DNA of 15,288 nt from Bacteroidaceae bacterium (GTDB taxonomy: Bacteria; Bacteroidota; Bacteroidia; Bacteroidales; Bacteroidaceae): contig JAFNWA010000101.1 of NCBI GenBank assembly GCA_017383665.1, positions 1 to 15,288 of the forward strand. The letters run 5' to 3'. Positions 6,520 through 14,417 of this stretch are shown here, one piece after another (position 1 is the stretch's first letter; every line of letters starts with the position of its first letter). The notes under the pieces were generated by a model that was not told the DNA's origin, ran no database searches, and saw only the letters and a list, made by a program, of their open reading frames with translations. Position numbers and translations under genes: made by a program.

Positions 6520-7257
6520 TTATTTTGCCTTTGGATATTTGCGGAACCAACTGCTGACCTTCAGCCTAATGACGCCGAAGAAAGCCTCACTGAAGATACC
6601 GCCACTCATTTTCGATGTTCCAAGCACCCTGTTGACAAAGATAACCGGAACCTCTTTTATCTTGAAACCGCACTTATAGGTGGTGAACTTCATCTCAATC
6701 TGAAATGCATAACCCTTGAAACGGATGTTGTCGAGATCAATTGTCTCAAGCACCTTGCGTCTGTAACAGTTAAAACCGGCCGTTGTGTCATACACCGGCA
6801 GACGGGTTATTAAACGGACATATTTTGACGCGAAGTAAGACATAAGGACACGCCCTATCGGCCAGTTAACCACATTCACGCCCGTTACATAACGACTACC
6901 CACAGAGAGGTCATATCCCTCCTTGGCACAAGCATTGTACAGCAAGGGGACATCATCCGGGTTATGCGAAAAATCGGCATCCATCTCAAAGATATACTCA
7001 TATCCCTTCTCAAGAGCCCACTTGAAGCCTGTAACATAAGCTGTTCCAAGACCCAGCTTCCCTGCGCGTTCAATTATATGCACTCTGCCGGGAAAGAGCT
7101 CCATCATCGACTTGACGATGACTGCTGTGCCGTCGGGCGACCCGTCATCGACGACAAGGACATCAAACTCATGTTCAAGAGCCATCAGCGTGCGTATCAT
7201 ACGCTCGATATTCTCTTTTTCGTTGTATGTAGGGATAATTATAACGCTGTCACTCAT
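6520..7257 (-). CDS. GT2 polyprenyl-phosphate glycosyltransferase (dolichol-phosphate mannose synthase type)
   Basis: This is a family 2 glycosyltransferase of 245 aa of the DPM1 type, which moves mannose (or another hexose) from a nucleotide sugar to a polyprenyl phosphate on the cytoplasmic membrane face. It shows IIPTYNEKENIE (7-18), the DDGSPDGT motif (37-44), the metal-binding DAD (93-95) followed by FSHNPDD, and DTTAGFNCYRR (157-167). There is no C-terminal membrane domain, so it is the short catalytic-only form. Sugar and acceptor cannot be decided from sequence. The start at 7257 gives the normal N-terminus, MSDSVIIIPTYNE. An ATG at 7335 would place a cysteine-rich extension across the promoter. 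It is the first gene of the six-gene minus-strand operon. Confidence 0.88.
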   Translation of the reverse strand: MSDSVIIIPTYNEKENIERMIRTLMALEHEFDVLVVDDGSPDGTAVIVKSMMELFPGRVHIIERAGKLGLGTAYVTGFKWALEKGYEYIFEMDADFSHNPDDVPLLYNACAKEGYDLSVGSRYVTGVNVVNWPIGRVLMSYFASKYVRLITRLPVYDTTAGFNCYRRKVLETIDLDNIRFKGYAFQIEMKFTTYKCGFKIKEVPVIFVNRVLGTSKMSGGIFSEAFFGVIRLKVSSWFRKYPKAK

Positions 7258-7304
7258 AATTCTTAATTTGCCAGGCAGTGCCGTAAAACAGGCTCTACAA
7301 CCTA

Positions 7305-7336
7305 CAAAATTATAAAAAATGCCGACAATTATCAAA
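7305..7336 (-). promoter_or_regulatory. Promoter of the glycosyltransferase-to-folE operon
   Basis: Read on the minus strand, TTTG (7336-7333) is followed by exactly 20 bases and then TAATTTTG (7312-7305). All fixed positions of the Bacteroidota TTTG-N19-21-TAnnTTTG consensus match. Transcription should start near 7298, leaving a leader of roughly 40 bases before the start at 7257. This is the best promoter match in the window. Confidence 0.75.
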
Positions 7337-7418
7337 ATTATGAGTGAAATAATATATAAAAACGCACTGCGCGCGAGGCTTAGGCCCTATTTTTACCCGA
7401 TGTTTCATTTTTTATCAC

Positions 7419-7426
7419 TATCTTCG
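7419..7426 (+). promoter_or_regulatory. Weak candidate -7 box for miaB
   Basis: TATCTTCG matches TAnnTTTG except for one base, and lies 27 bases before the GTG start of miaB. No TTTG box is found at the right distance upstream (only a T-run at 7391-7394), so this is a tentative call made mainly because miaB needs its own plus-strand promoter in this divergent gap. Confidence 0.3.
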
Positions 7427-7452
7427 CATCCGGTTCATAAAGATAAACGACA

Positions 7453-8781
7453 GTGAAGAACGACAAGAAACTATTCATAGAGACATACGGCTGCCAGATG
7501 AATGTAGCCGACAGTGAGGTAATAGGTTCAATCCTCAAGGTTTCGGGATATGAGGTTTGCGACAAGATTGAGGATGCGGACCTGATACTGCTGAACACAT
7601 GCTCTATCCGCGACAACGCCGAGCAGAAAATTTACGGACGCCTTGACCAACTCAACGCTGCACGCCGTGGCAAGAACACCATGATTGGTGTGGTGGGCTG
7701 CATGGCCGAGCGCGTGAAAGAAGAGCTCATAAAGAATTACAAAGTAAACATCGTTGCAGGCCCAGACACCTACCTGTCGCTTCCCGAATTGATTGCACAG
7801 GCCGAACTTGGACACGCTGCAATGAACATAGAACTGTCAACCACAGAGACATACCGTGATGTAATTCCTATGCGCATATGCAGCGGCAAGGTTTCGGGCT
7901 ACATCTCCATCATGCGAGGCTGCAACAACTTCTGCCACTATTGCGTGGTGCCTTATACTCGCGGACGCGAGAGAAGCCGCGACATACAAAGCATAATAAA
8001 CGAGGTCGATGACCTTGTAGCTAAGGGATTCAAGGAGATAATTCTATTGGGACAGAATGTAAATTCATACCATTTCATCGGTGAAAACGGAGAGGATGTA
8101 ACATTCCCGCAATTGTTGCGCCGCGTTGCACAGCATGCCCCTAACACACGCATCAGGTTCACCACATCACACCCCAAGGATATGAGTGACGAGACCCTGC
8201 ATGTCATTGCCGAAGAGCCCAATGTATGCAAGAGCATTCACTTGCCAGTACAGAGCGGCAGCAACACCATGCTCAAGGCCATGAACCGCAAATATACACG
8301 CGAGTGGTATATCGACCGCATTGAAGCAATACGCCGCATTGTACCCGACTGCGGACTCTCGACCGACATCATCGCAGGCTTCTGTGGCGAGATTGAGGAG
8401 GATCACCAAGAGACACTTTCACTGATGAGATACTGCTCATACGATGCCGCATTCATGTTCAAATACTCGGAGCGCCCCGGCACATTTGCCAGCAGACACA
8501 TGAAGGACGACATTGAAGATTGCGAGAAGGTGCGCCGCCTGAATGAAATCATTGCGTTGCAGCAGGAGTGCTCGGCAAACAATAACCGTAACTGCATCGG
8601 CAACACCTACGAAGTTCTGATTGAAGGAATATCAAAGCGTTCAAAGGAACAGTTCTACGGCAGAACAGAGCAAAACCGCACCGCTGTATTTGACCGCAAA
8701 GGATACAAGATTGGAGATTTTGTAAAAGTGAAAATCAACGGCTCTACAGCCGCAACACTTTTGGGAGAAATCGTTGACTAA
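7453..8781 (+). CDS. miaB: tRNA-2-methylthio-N6-dimethylallyladenosine synthase MiaB
   Basis: MiaB is a radical-SAM methylthiotransferase that adds the 2-methylthio group to i6A37 in tRNAs reading UNN codons. The 442-aa protein has all three domains. The N-terminal UPF0004 domain carries cluster cysteines C14 (YGCQMN), C50 (NTCS) and C83 (VGCMAE). The radical-SAM core has C157, C161 and C164 in RGCNNFCHYC. The C-terminal TRAM domain spans about 375-442. The motif YTRGRERSR (168-176) is typical of true MiaB rather than MtaB or RimO. Translation begins with GTG at 7453, and an in-frame TAA at 7444-7446 rules out any earlier start. It is a single-gene unit, divergent from the glycosyltransferase operon and ended by the hairpin at 8796-8835. 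Confidence 0.95.
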   Translation: MKNDKKLFIETYGCQMNVADSEVIGSILKVSGYEVCDKIEDADLILLNTCSIRDNAEQKIYGRLDQLNAARRGKNTMIGVVGCMAERVKEELIKNYKVNIVAGPDTYLSLPELIAQAELGHAAMNIELSTTETYRDVIPMRICSGKVSGYISIMRGCNNFCHYCVVPYTRGRERSRDIQSIINEVDDLVAKGFKEIILLGQNVNSYHFIGENGEDVTFPQLLRRVAQHAPNTRIRFTTSHPKDMSDETLHVIAEEPNVCKSIHLPVQSGSNTMLKAMNRKYTREWYIDRIEAIRRIVPDCGLSTDIIAGFCGEIEEDHQETLSLMRYCSYDAAFMFKYSERPGTFASRHMKDDIEDCEKVRRLNEIIALQQECSANNNRNCIGNTYEVLIEGISKRSKEQFYGRTEQNRTAVFDRKGYKIGDFVKVKINGSTAATLLGEIVD

Positions 8782-8795
8782 AACATAAATACATG

Positions 8796-8835
8796 ATACG
8801 ACAAAGGGGCATGTGAGCATGCCCCTTTGTCGTAT
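8796..8835. terminator. Bidirectional terminator between miaB and the PspC gene
   Basis: Arms 8796-8813 and 8818-8835 are exact 18-base reverse complements around a TGAG loop, with a GC-rich middle (GGGGCATG). It lies 14 bp after the miaB stop and 16 bp after the stop of the convergent PspC gene. Moderately T-rich flanks follow in both directions, so one hairpin probably ends both transcripts. Confidence 0.85.
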
Positions 8836-8851
8836 ATATTCCCAGACCCAA

Positions 8852-9082
8852 TCACTTTCCCAAGCGTCTGTTCATCCTCTCCTCGTAGCTCTCCCTGGCC
8901 ACGCTTCCGTTGGGCATCAGAATCCACAGAATCAGATAGAACAGTACGGGGGAACCGACGCCCAGTATAGCCAATATAAACCAAATTAAGCGGACATTGC
9001 GAACATTCCAGCCGAAATGTTCGGCAACACCGGCACACACACCTGCTATCTTTTTATTCTTAGAACGAATTAACTTTCCCAT
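8852..9082 (-). CDS. PspC-domain membrane protein
   Basis: A 76-aa protein consisting of a single PspC domain. It starts with a basic stretch (KLIRSKNKKIAGVCAGVAEH) whose GVCAGVAEHFG signature is typical of the family. An amphipathic region and one long hydrophobic segment follow (about 33-57, with VGSPVLFYLILWILMP), and a charged tail ends the protein. Stand-alone PspC proteins are linked to envelope stress and phage-shock-type responses, but no pspA or pspB homologue is in the window, so the role is open. It is a single gene convergent with miaB. A weak -7-like TAATTTCG lies at 9118-9111 on the minus strand, without a clear TTTG partner. Confidence 0.85.
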   Translation of the reverse strand: MGKLIRSKNKKIAGVCAGVAEHFGWNVRNVRLIWFILAILGVGSPVLFYLILWILMPNGSVARESYEERMNRRLGK

Positions 9083-9269
9083 TTTATATACAGTTTTTAT
9101 ATCAATGTTGCGAAATTACTAAATAAATCGCCTTTAAAATGTTAAAAAATGTGATTTTATCGTTTTTGCAGTGCAAAACTTCAAAAAACAAGAACATTTT
9201 CGCCATAATTGGTATATTTTTGTAACAAATTACGGGAGAGTGCGCTCTAACGAAACAGAAAAGATAATA
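9083..9269. promoter_or_regulatory. Divergent control region; -7 box for the methyltransferase operon
   Basis: This gap separates the PspC gene (-) from the plus-strand operon. On the plus strand TATTTTTG at 9215-9222 is a perfect TAnnTTTG box, placing the transcript start near 9229 and about 40 bases ahead of the ATG at 9270. No TTTG box is found 19-21 bases upstream, so the promoter is incomplete by consensus. On the minus strand TAATTTCG (9118-9111) is a weaker candidate for the PspC gene. A GTG at 9171 in the methyltransferase frame lies upstream of the plus-strand box and is unlikely to be translated. Confidence 0.5.
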
Positions 9270-10169
9270 ATGCCAGTGATTAACCATGACAAATGCCCTT
9301 TGTGCCAAAGCAACGCAATTAAAAAGCGATTTGCCTGCACTGACCATTTTGCCACGGGAGAGACATTCGATGTGTATGAATGTACCGACTGTCATTTTGC
9401 CTTCACACAGAATGTACCGGATGAAAAGGAAATCGGGCGCTATTACGAGTCTCCGACATATATTTCGCACAGCAACACCAACAAGGGGATAACCAACAGG
9501 CTATACCACATCGTGCGAAAAATAATGCTGAAGAACAAGACCGGTTTGGTAAAGCGCCTCACATTGCTGAAGAATGGCAAGATTCTTGACTACGGGGCAG
9601 GAACCGGCCATTTTGCCCGTGCAATGAAAAAGAGAGGTTGGGAAGTAACCGCAATTGAAAAGAGCGACAAGGCGCGCGAACTATCCAGGAGGGAGTTCGA
9701 TTTCGAGATGCTCCCAACGGAATCCTTGTCCGACATCAAGGACAGAGAGTTTGATGTGGTTACAATGTGGCATGTAATGGAGCATATCCAGGACCTTGAC
9801 AACATGTGGGATGAGCTCTACCGCATACTTGACGACACGGGTATTGCCATAATTGCAGTCCCAAACAGCAAATCATACGATGCCCAAAGATATGGCGAGC
9901 ATTGGGCCGCATACGATGTACCACGCCACCTGTGGCACTTTACGCCAAACACAATAATGAGATGGGGCGAAAAGCACAACTTCCTGCTCGAGAGACAGTT
10001 TACAATGCCTTTTGACGGTTTTTACATATCAGCACTCAGCGAGAGCAACAAGGGTTCCCGTCTGCACACGATAAAAGGTTTTTGGAACGGATTCAAGGGA
10101 TGGTTGGCACAAGCGAAAAGACGCAGCGCAAGCAGTTCCATTATATATGTATTCAGGAAGAGGAGATGA
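9270..10169 (+). CDS. Zinc-ribbon class I SAM-dependent methyltransferase
   Basis: A 299-aa methyltransferase of unknown substrate. The N-terminus has a two-pair cysteine knuckle, C9/C12 (CPLC) and C38/C41 (CTDC), expected to bind zinc, as in many methyltransferases acting on sugars or small molecules. The Rossmann-type core has the SAM-binding motif ILDYGAGTG (105-113), acidic E130 ending strand 2, and the post-motif MWHVMEHI. I chose the ATG at 9270 because it directly precedes the zinc ribbon and follows the promoter box; a GTG at 9171 would add 33 residues. It opens the plus-strand operon and its stop overlaps the ftsX start (ATGA), indicating coupling. It could act on an envelope component or a nucleic-acid substrate; the context does not decide. 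Confidence 0.82.
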   Translation: MPVINHDKCPLCQSNAIKKRFACTDHFATGETFDVYECTDCHFAFTQNVPDEKEIGRYYESPTYISHSNTNKGITNRLYHIVRKIMLKNKTGLVKRLTLLKNGKILDYGAGTGHFARAMKKRGWEVTAIEKSDKARELSRREFDFEMLPTESLSDIKDREFDVVTMWHVMEHIQDLDNMWDELYRILDDTGIAIIAVPNSKSYDAQRYGEHWAAYDVPRHLWHFTPNTIMRWGEKHNFLLERQFTMPFDGFYISALSESNKGSRLHTIKGFWNGFKGWLAQAKRRSASSSIIYVFRKRR

Positions 10170-11029
10170 AAAGACCAGTTGTTAAGATACAGACCATCAG
10201 TGTTTACATAAGCACGACGCTCGTATTGCTATTGCTTGGCATTATGGGCCTGTTGTTCGTTGGCGGACAATCGGTGTCGGAAAGAGTCAAGGAGAGTTTC
10301 AAGATGACACTGGTAATAGACGACAAGACGGATGAGGCTGCGATATCGAAACTGCGTACTGTCATTGACAGCAAGGAGTATGTGCAGGAGAGCAAATACA
10401 TCTCCAAAGAGCAAGCCTTGGAGGAGGAAAAGAAAAGCCTCGGACACGACCCGATGGAATTATTGGGCTACAACCCCTACGAAGCGCAGATTGAGATAAC
10501 TCTCAAGAACGATTTCACAGAAACAGGAAAGATGGCCGAGATTGAGCAGGAGTTGAAGAAGAGATACAAGAGCATTTCCGAGATAATCTATCACAAGAAC
10601 AACATTGATACAGTAAACAATAACATCAACAAAATCGCTCTGATGCTGTTGACTCTGTTGATATTGCTCACGGTAATCTCTTGGTCACTCATTGGCAATC
10701 TTGTTCGCCTGTCGATATACTCAAAGCGTTTCCTTTTACACACAATGAAGTTGGTTGGAGCGACTTGGGGTTTTATCAGAAAGCCATTCCTGCTCAACAA
10801 CATGTGCATCGGGCTTGTATCGGGAATAATCGCCAACACGATTTTAGGAATCGGTGTGTATCTGTTACAGGGAGAAGCATACGATATTGCATCACTGCTA
10901 CCTATGGACAAACTTGTCCTTGTGGGATTGGCAGTGGTTGTTTTCGGTATTATAATATGTACACTATGCGCTTTCTTGTCCGTAACCAGATTCCTGCGCA
11001 TGCGTAACAACGACCTTTATTTCATTTGA
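10166..11029 (+). CDS. ftsX: Cell-division ABC-transporter permease FtsX
   Basis: FtsX is the membrane half of the FtsEX complex, which uses ATP bound by FtsE to activate peptidoglycan hydrolases at the septum. The 287-aa protein shows the family layout: a short cytoplasmic N-terminus, membrane segment about 13-33, an extracytoplasmic domain about 36-165, then three membrane segments in the last 120 residues. The YSKRFLLHTMKLVGAT segment matches the family's conserved cytoplasmic loop. The start is the ATG at 10166, inside the methyltransferase stop (ATGA) and preceded by purine-rich AGGAAGAGGAG. A longer frame from 10082 lies wholly within the methyltransferase and is rejected. No ftsE is present, so FtsX must pair with an FtsE encoded elsewhere, as is usual in Bacteroidota. 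Confidence 0.92.
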   Translation: MKRPVVKIQTISVYISTTLVLLLLGIMGLLFVGGQSVSERVKESFKMTLVIDDKTDEAAISKLRTVIDSKEYVQESKYISKEQALEEEKKSLGHDPMELLGYNPYEAQIEITLKNDFTETGKMAEIEQELKKRYKSISEIIYHKNNIDTVNNNINKIALMLLTLLILLTVISWSLIGNLVRLSIYSKRFLLHTMKLVGATWGFIRKPFLLNNMCIGLVSGIIANTILGIGVYLLQGEAYDIASLLPMDKLVLVGLAVVVFGIIICTLCAFLSVTRFLRMRNNDLYFI

Positions 11030-11044
11030 CAATAGTATAAGGAT

Positions 11045-11308
11045 ATGGATAAATCAAACTTCGCTTTCGGAAAATGGAACTACATACTGCTCGCAATAGG
11101 TGCAGTTGCCATTATTTTAGGTTTCGTACTGATGATGGGACCAAGTTCTTCCGAGACACATTTCGAACCGGACATCTTCAGTTTCAGAAGAATAAAACTT
11201 GCCCCTACAATCTGCTTCTTGGGCTTTGTATTCGTCATTATTGCCATCATGTATAAAGGCAGACGCAATGGCAACACTGATACAAAAGAGGAAATAAAGA
11301 ACAAATAA
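11045..11308 (+). CDS. DUF3098 small membrane protein
   Basis: An 87-aa protein with two membrane segments (about 12-32 and 52-70) joined by a short extracytoplasmic loop and ended by a charged tail rich in Lys, Glu and Asn. The FGKWNYILLAIG start and the FSFRRIKLAPTICFLGF segment fit DUF3098, a Bacteroidota-limited family found next to ftsX. It starts 15 bp after ftsX and ends 12 bp before uppP, so it shares their transcript. A role with FtsX or in lipid-carrier recycling is suggested only by location. Confidence 0.82.
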   Translation: MDKSNFAFGKWNYILLAIGAVAIILGFVLMMGPSSSETHFEPDIFSFRRIKLAPTICFLGFVFVIIAIMYKGRRNGNTDTKEEIKNK

Positions 11309-11320
11309 CAAGCTGTTGCA

Positions 11321-12169
11321 ATGAGCATACTTGAAACCATAATCATAGCCATAGTGGAGGGACTCACCGAGTTTCTCCCGGTCTCATCAACAGGCCACAT
11401 GATAATAGCACAGAATGCAATGGGTGTAGAAAGCACCGTCTTTGTAAAGGCATTCACCTTTATCATACAATTCGGAGCAATCCTTTCGGTAGTTGTACTC
11501 TACTGGAAACGCTTCTTCAAACTCAACCGGACACCGGCACCCAAGGATGCAAGCCCCCTCAAGCGTTTCCTGCACAAATACGATTTCTACTGGAAGCTGT
11601 TTGTGGCGTTCATCCCGGCAGCAGTTCTTGGCCTGCTGTTCAGCGATGCAATTGATGCAATGCTTGAAAGCGTTCAAGTTGTTGCCGTGACACTCATTCT
11701 TGGCGGTATATTCATGCTGTACTCCGACAAGATTTTCAACAAAGGAAGTGAAAAAACAGAACTCACAGAAAAGAGAGCCTTCCGCATAGGACTCTTTCAA
11801 TGTATCTCAATGATACCAGGCGTATCACGCTCAATGGCAACAATTGTGGGTGGTATGTCGCAAAAACTCACCCGCAAGGCTGCTGCCGAGTTCTCATTTT
11901 TCCTTGCCGTGCCTACAATGCTTGCAGCAACGCTGTTCAAAATGATTGGGCTCGTTACCGACAAAGAAAGTTTCACACTTTTGAAAGAGAATGTGGACAT
12001 ATTGCTGATTGGAAATGCTGTAGCATTCATCGTAGCAATGTTAGCGATAAAGTTCTTTATAAATTTTGTAACAAAGTATGGTTTCAAAGCATTCGGATGG
12101 TACAGGATTATCGTTGGAGGAATAATCCTGACAATGCTCTTGACCGGACACAAACTCAATATTGCATAA
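11321..12169 (+). CDS. uppP: Undecaprenyl-diphosphatase UppP (BacA)
   Basis: UppP removes one phosphate from undecaprenyl diphosphate, recycling the lipid carrier for peptidoglycan and surface glycans; high dosage gives bacitracin resistance in other bacteria. The 282-aa protein is polytopic and of normal length. It shows the acidic motif E13-x3-E17 in EGLTEFLPVSSTGH, H26 at the end of that stretch, and the second signature PGVSRSM (166-172) with R170, corresponding to the essential arginine. It is translationally linked to truB through a TAATG overlap. Together with FtsX and the DUF3098 protein it forms the envelope half of this operon. Confidence 0.96.
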   Translation: MSILETIIIAIVEGLTEFLPVSSTGHMIIAQNAMGVESTVFVKAFTFIIQFGAILSVVVLYWKRFFKLNRTPAPKDASPLKRFLHKYDFYWKLFVAFIPAAVLGLLFSDAIDAMLESVQVVAVTLILGGIFMLYSDKIFNKGSEKTELTEKRAFRIGLFQCISMIPGVSRSMATIVGGMSQKLTRKAAAEFSFFLAVPTMLAATLFKMIGLVTDKESFTLLKENVDILLIGNAVAFIVAMLAIKFFINFVTKYGFKAFGWYRIIVGGIILTMLLTGHKLNIA

Positions 12170-12852
12170 TGGATTTTATTGCCGGAGAAATAATACCAAT
12201 AAACAAACCTTATACTTGGACATCGTTCCAGATAGTAAACAAGGTACGCTACCACCTGAGCCGTAAGTACGGAGTTAAGAGATTCAAGGTTGGACACGCG
12301 GGAACACTCGACCCATTGGCGTCAGGCGTCCTGTTGCTATGTACCGGAAAGGCGACCAAGAGAATAGAAGAACTGCAAAGCCACACAAAGGAGTATGAAG
12401 CAGAGATAATGCTCGGTGCCACCACTCCGTCGTTCGATATGGAACATCCAGTGGATGCCACATACCCATATGAACACATCACAAGAGAGTTGGTAGAAGA
12501 GACACTCAAGCAGTTTGTTGGCGACATCGCCCAGCGTCCTCCACTCTTTTCGGCATGCAAGGTAGAAGGCAAAAGAGCCTATGACCTTGCAAGAAAAGGC
12601 AGTGACATGCAGTTGGCACCTAAACAGATAAGGATTGACTCTATTGAGCTGTTGGAGTGCGAACTGCCCAAAATAAGGATACGCGTAGTGTGTGGTAAAG
12701 GTACCTACATCCGCTCGCTTGCACGCGACATCGGATTTGCCCTGAACAGTGGCGGATACCTTACCGACCTTGTGCGTACCCGCATAGGAGATTATAAATT
12801 ATCTGATTGTATAACATTGAACTCATTCCAAGAATGGCTAGCGGAACAATGA
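12169..12852 (+). CDS. truB: tRNA pseudouridine-55 synthase TruB
   Basis: TruB isomerises U55 to pseudouridine in the T-loop of nearly all tRNAs. From the ATG at 12169, which overlaps the uppP stop, the protein is 227 aa. The catalytic motif is GHAGTLDPLASG with D48, and family motifs INKPYTWTS (11-19) and GTYIRSLARDIG near the C-terminal third are intact. It is shorter than E. coli TruB (314 aa) because it stops before a PUA domain, a form I recall as usual for this phylum. A longer frame beginning at 11800 overlaps uppP out of frame and is not used. It ends with TGA at 12850-12852, inside a possible upstream start for queA. Confidence 0.95.
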   Translation: MDFIAGEIIPINKPYTWTSFQIVNKVRYHLSRKYGVKRFKVGHAGTLDPLASGVLLLCTGKATKRIEELQSHTKEYEAEIMLGATTPSFDMEHPVDATYPYEHITRELVEETLKQFVGDIAQRPPLFSACKVEGKRAYDLARKGSDMQLAPKQIRIDSIELLECELPKIRIRVVCGKGTYIRSLARDIGFALNSGGYLTDLVRTRIGDYKLSDCITLNSFQEWLAEQ

Positions 12853-12893
12853 ATATGATGACTGAAGACAGTTTCAGTTTGAGTGGACAACAC

Positions 12894-13952
12894 ATGAAGT
12901 TGTCACAGTTTAAGTACAAGTTGCCCGAGGATCGCATTGCGCTATACCCCGCAGACTGTCGTGACGAATCGCGCCTGCTCGTCCTGCACAAAAAGACAGG
13001 AGAAATTGAGCACCGCATCTTCAAAGAGGTAATCCATTACTTCGACGAGAAGGATGTTTTCGTAATGAATGACAGCAAGGTATTCCCGGCTCGTCTTTAT
13101 GGCAACAAAGAGAAAACAAATGCACAGATTGAGGTATTCCTGCTGCGCGAACTCAACGAAGAGTTCCGCCTGTGGGATGTTCTTGTAGATCCTGCACGCA
13201 AAATCCGTATCGGCAACAAACTCTATTTCGGCGAAGACAACTCAATGGTTGCCGAGGTTATTGACAATACTACATCACGCGGCCGTACATTGCGCTTCCT
13301 TTATGACGGGCCACATGACGAATTCAAGAAAGCACTCTTTGCACTGGGTGTAGCTCCCCTGCCCGAGGATTTCAAGCGCCTGCGCAAGGAAGAGCCCGAG
13401 GACCTGCAGAACTTCCAGACCTATTTTGCAAAGAAAGAGGGTTCAGTAACAGCATCATTTGCCGGTCTTCACTTCACACGCGAGCTCATGAAGCGTATGG
13501 AAATCCGTGGCATAGACACAGCATTCGTAACAATGCACACCGGCCTTGGCAGTTTCCGTGAAATTGATGTCGAGGACCTCACCAAACACAAGATGGACAG
13601 TGACCTCATCAGCGTTGACACCGATGCTGTGCTCACAATCAACAAGGCGAAAGCCGAAGGCCGCAAGATTTGCGCCATTGGTACAGCGGTGCAACGAGTG
13701 TTGGAAACAGCCGCACTCACAGGCGGCATGCTAAAGGAATATGACGGTTGGACAAGCAAGTTCATATTCCCCGAGTACAACTTCCAGGTTGCCAACTGCA
13801 TGATTGCCAATTTCTACGCGCCACAGTCAACAATGCTCATGTTATCTACTGCATTCGGCGGTTATGACAATGTCATGAACGCATATGAAGTGGCACTGGC
13901 CGAGGGATACCGTTTCGGTCTCTATGGCGATGCAATGCTAATCATCGACTAA
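12894..13952 (+). CDS. queA: S-adenosylmethionine:tRNA ribosyltransferase-isomerase QueA
   Basis: QueA transfers the ribosyl part of SAM onto preQ1 at the wobble base of GUN tRNAs, forming epoxyqueuosine. From the ATG at 12894 it is 352 aa, the normal size, and begins MKLSQFKYKLPEDRIALYP, matching the family N-terminus. Conserved stretches include RDESRLLVL, VFVMNDSKVFPARLYG, FAGLHFT and MHTGLGSFREI. A second possible start at 12849 overlaps the truB stop as ATGA and would add 15 residues; it is attractive for coupling but gives a non-family leader. It is followed by folK after 3 bp. FolE at the other end of the window makes the precursor that begins the queuosine route. Confidence 0.94.
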   Translation: MKLSQFKYKLPEDRIALYPADCRDESRLLVLHKKTGEIEHRIFKEVIHYFDEKDVFVMNDSKVFPARLYGNKEKTNAQIEVFLLRELNEEFRLWDVLVDPARKIRIGNKLYFGEDNSMVAEVIDNTTSRGRTLRFLYDGPHDEFKKALFALGVAPLPEDFKRLRKEEPEDLQNFQTYFAKKEGSVTASFAGLHFTRELMKRMEIRGIDTAFVTMHTGLGSFREIDVEDLTKHKMDSDLISVDTDAVLTINKAKAEGRKICAIGTAVQRVLETAALTGGMLKEYDGWTSKFIFPEYNFQVANCMIANFYAPQSTMLMLSTAFGGYDNVMNAYEVALAEGYRFGLYGDAMLIID

Positions 13953-13955
13953 GCA

Positions 13956-14417
13956 ATGCCTACAATATACCTTGGTTTAGGAACAAACATAGGCAACAAG
14001 AAAGAAAACCTGACGCGAGCGATAGAAGCCCTGTCGCTCGCGTTGGGCAATTATACAGCCCTCTCAACCTTTGTGGAGACCGAGCCATGGGGCTTCGACA
14101 GTGACAACACTTTCCTCAACTGCGTTGTGGCATTTGGCACAACCATTTCACCGACCGAACTGCTAGACACGACAGAGGAGATAGAGCGCAGACTGGGGCG
14201 CACGACAAAATCCACAGGCAGGATGTATCACGACCGCATAATTGACATCGACATCCTGCTCTACGGCAACGATACCATAGAAACGCCACGGCTCACAATC
14301 CCCCACCCGCTCATGCACCGGCGCGATTTTGTCCTTAAACCACTGGCCGAAATTGCACCACATGCCATCCATCCTACAACAGGCAAAAGTATAGAAGAAC
14401 TTGTCGCCGGGTTGTAA
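13956..14417 (+). CDS. folK: 6-hydroxymethyl-7,8-dihydropterin pyrophosphokinase
   Basis: FolK transfers pyrophosphate from ATP to 6-hydroxymethyl-7,8-dihydropterin, the step before dihydropteroate synthase in folate synthesis. The 153-aa protein is a single-domain HPPK of usual size. Visible signatures are LGLGTNIGNKKENL (6-19), the magnesium-binding D97/D99 in DRIIDIDILLYG, and IPHPLMHRRDFVLKPL (115-130). It is the last gene of the plus-strand operon, 3 bp after queA. No clear hairpin terminator follows it before the metK promoter, so some read-through into the metK leader is possible. Confidence 0.95.
   Translation: MPTIYLGLGTNIGNKKENLTRAIEALSLALGNYTALSTFVETEPWGFDSDNTFLNCVVAFGTTISPTELLDTTEEIERRLGRTTKSTGRMYHDRIIDIDILLYGNDTIETPRLTIPHPLMHRRDFVLKPLAEIAPHAIHPTTGKSIEELVAGL

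Noticed and set aside
6506..6550. 15-residue extension of the DUF1599 protein
   Set aside because: It overlaps the glycosyltransferase 3' end and is lysine-rich without family similarity. The ATG at 6505 fits the operon spacing.
7258..7335. 26-residue extension of the glycosyltransferase
   Set aside because: It covers the predicted promoter and transcript start. The GT2 fold begins directly after the ATG at 7257.
10082..10165. N-terminal extension of ftsX
   Set aside because: It lies entirely within the methyltransferase coding sequence. The ATGA junction at 10166 gives the normal FtsX start.
11800..12168. N-terminal extension of truB
   Set aside because: It overlaps uppP out of frame for 369 bases. 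The TruB family N-terminus begins at the ATG at 12169 in a TAATG junction.
11797..12297. 166-aa minus-strand frame across uppP/truB
   Set aside because: A shadow of two well-supported plus-strand genes, with no recognisable domain.
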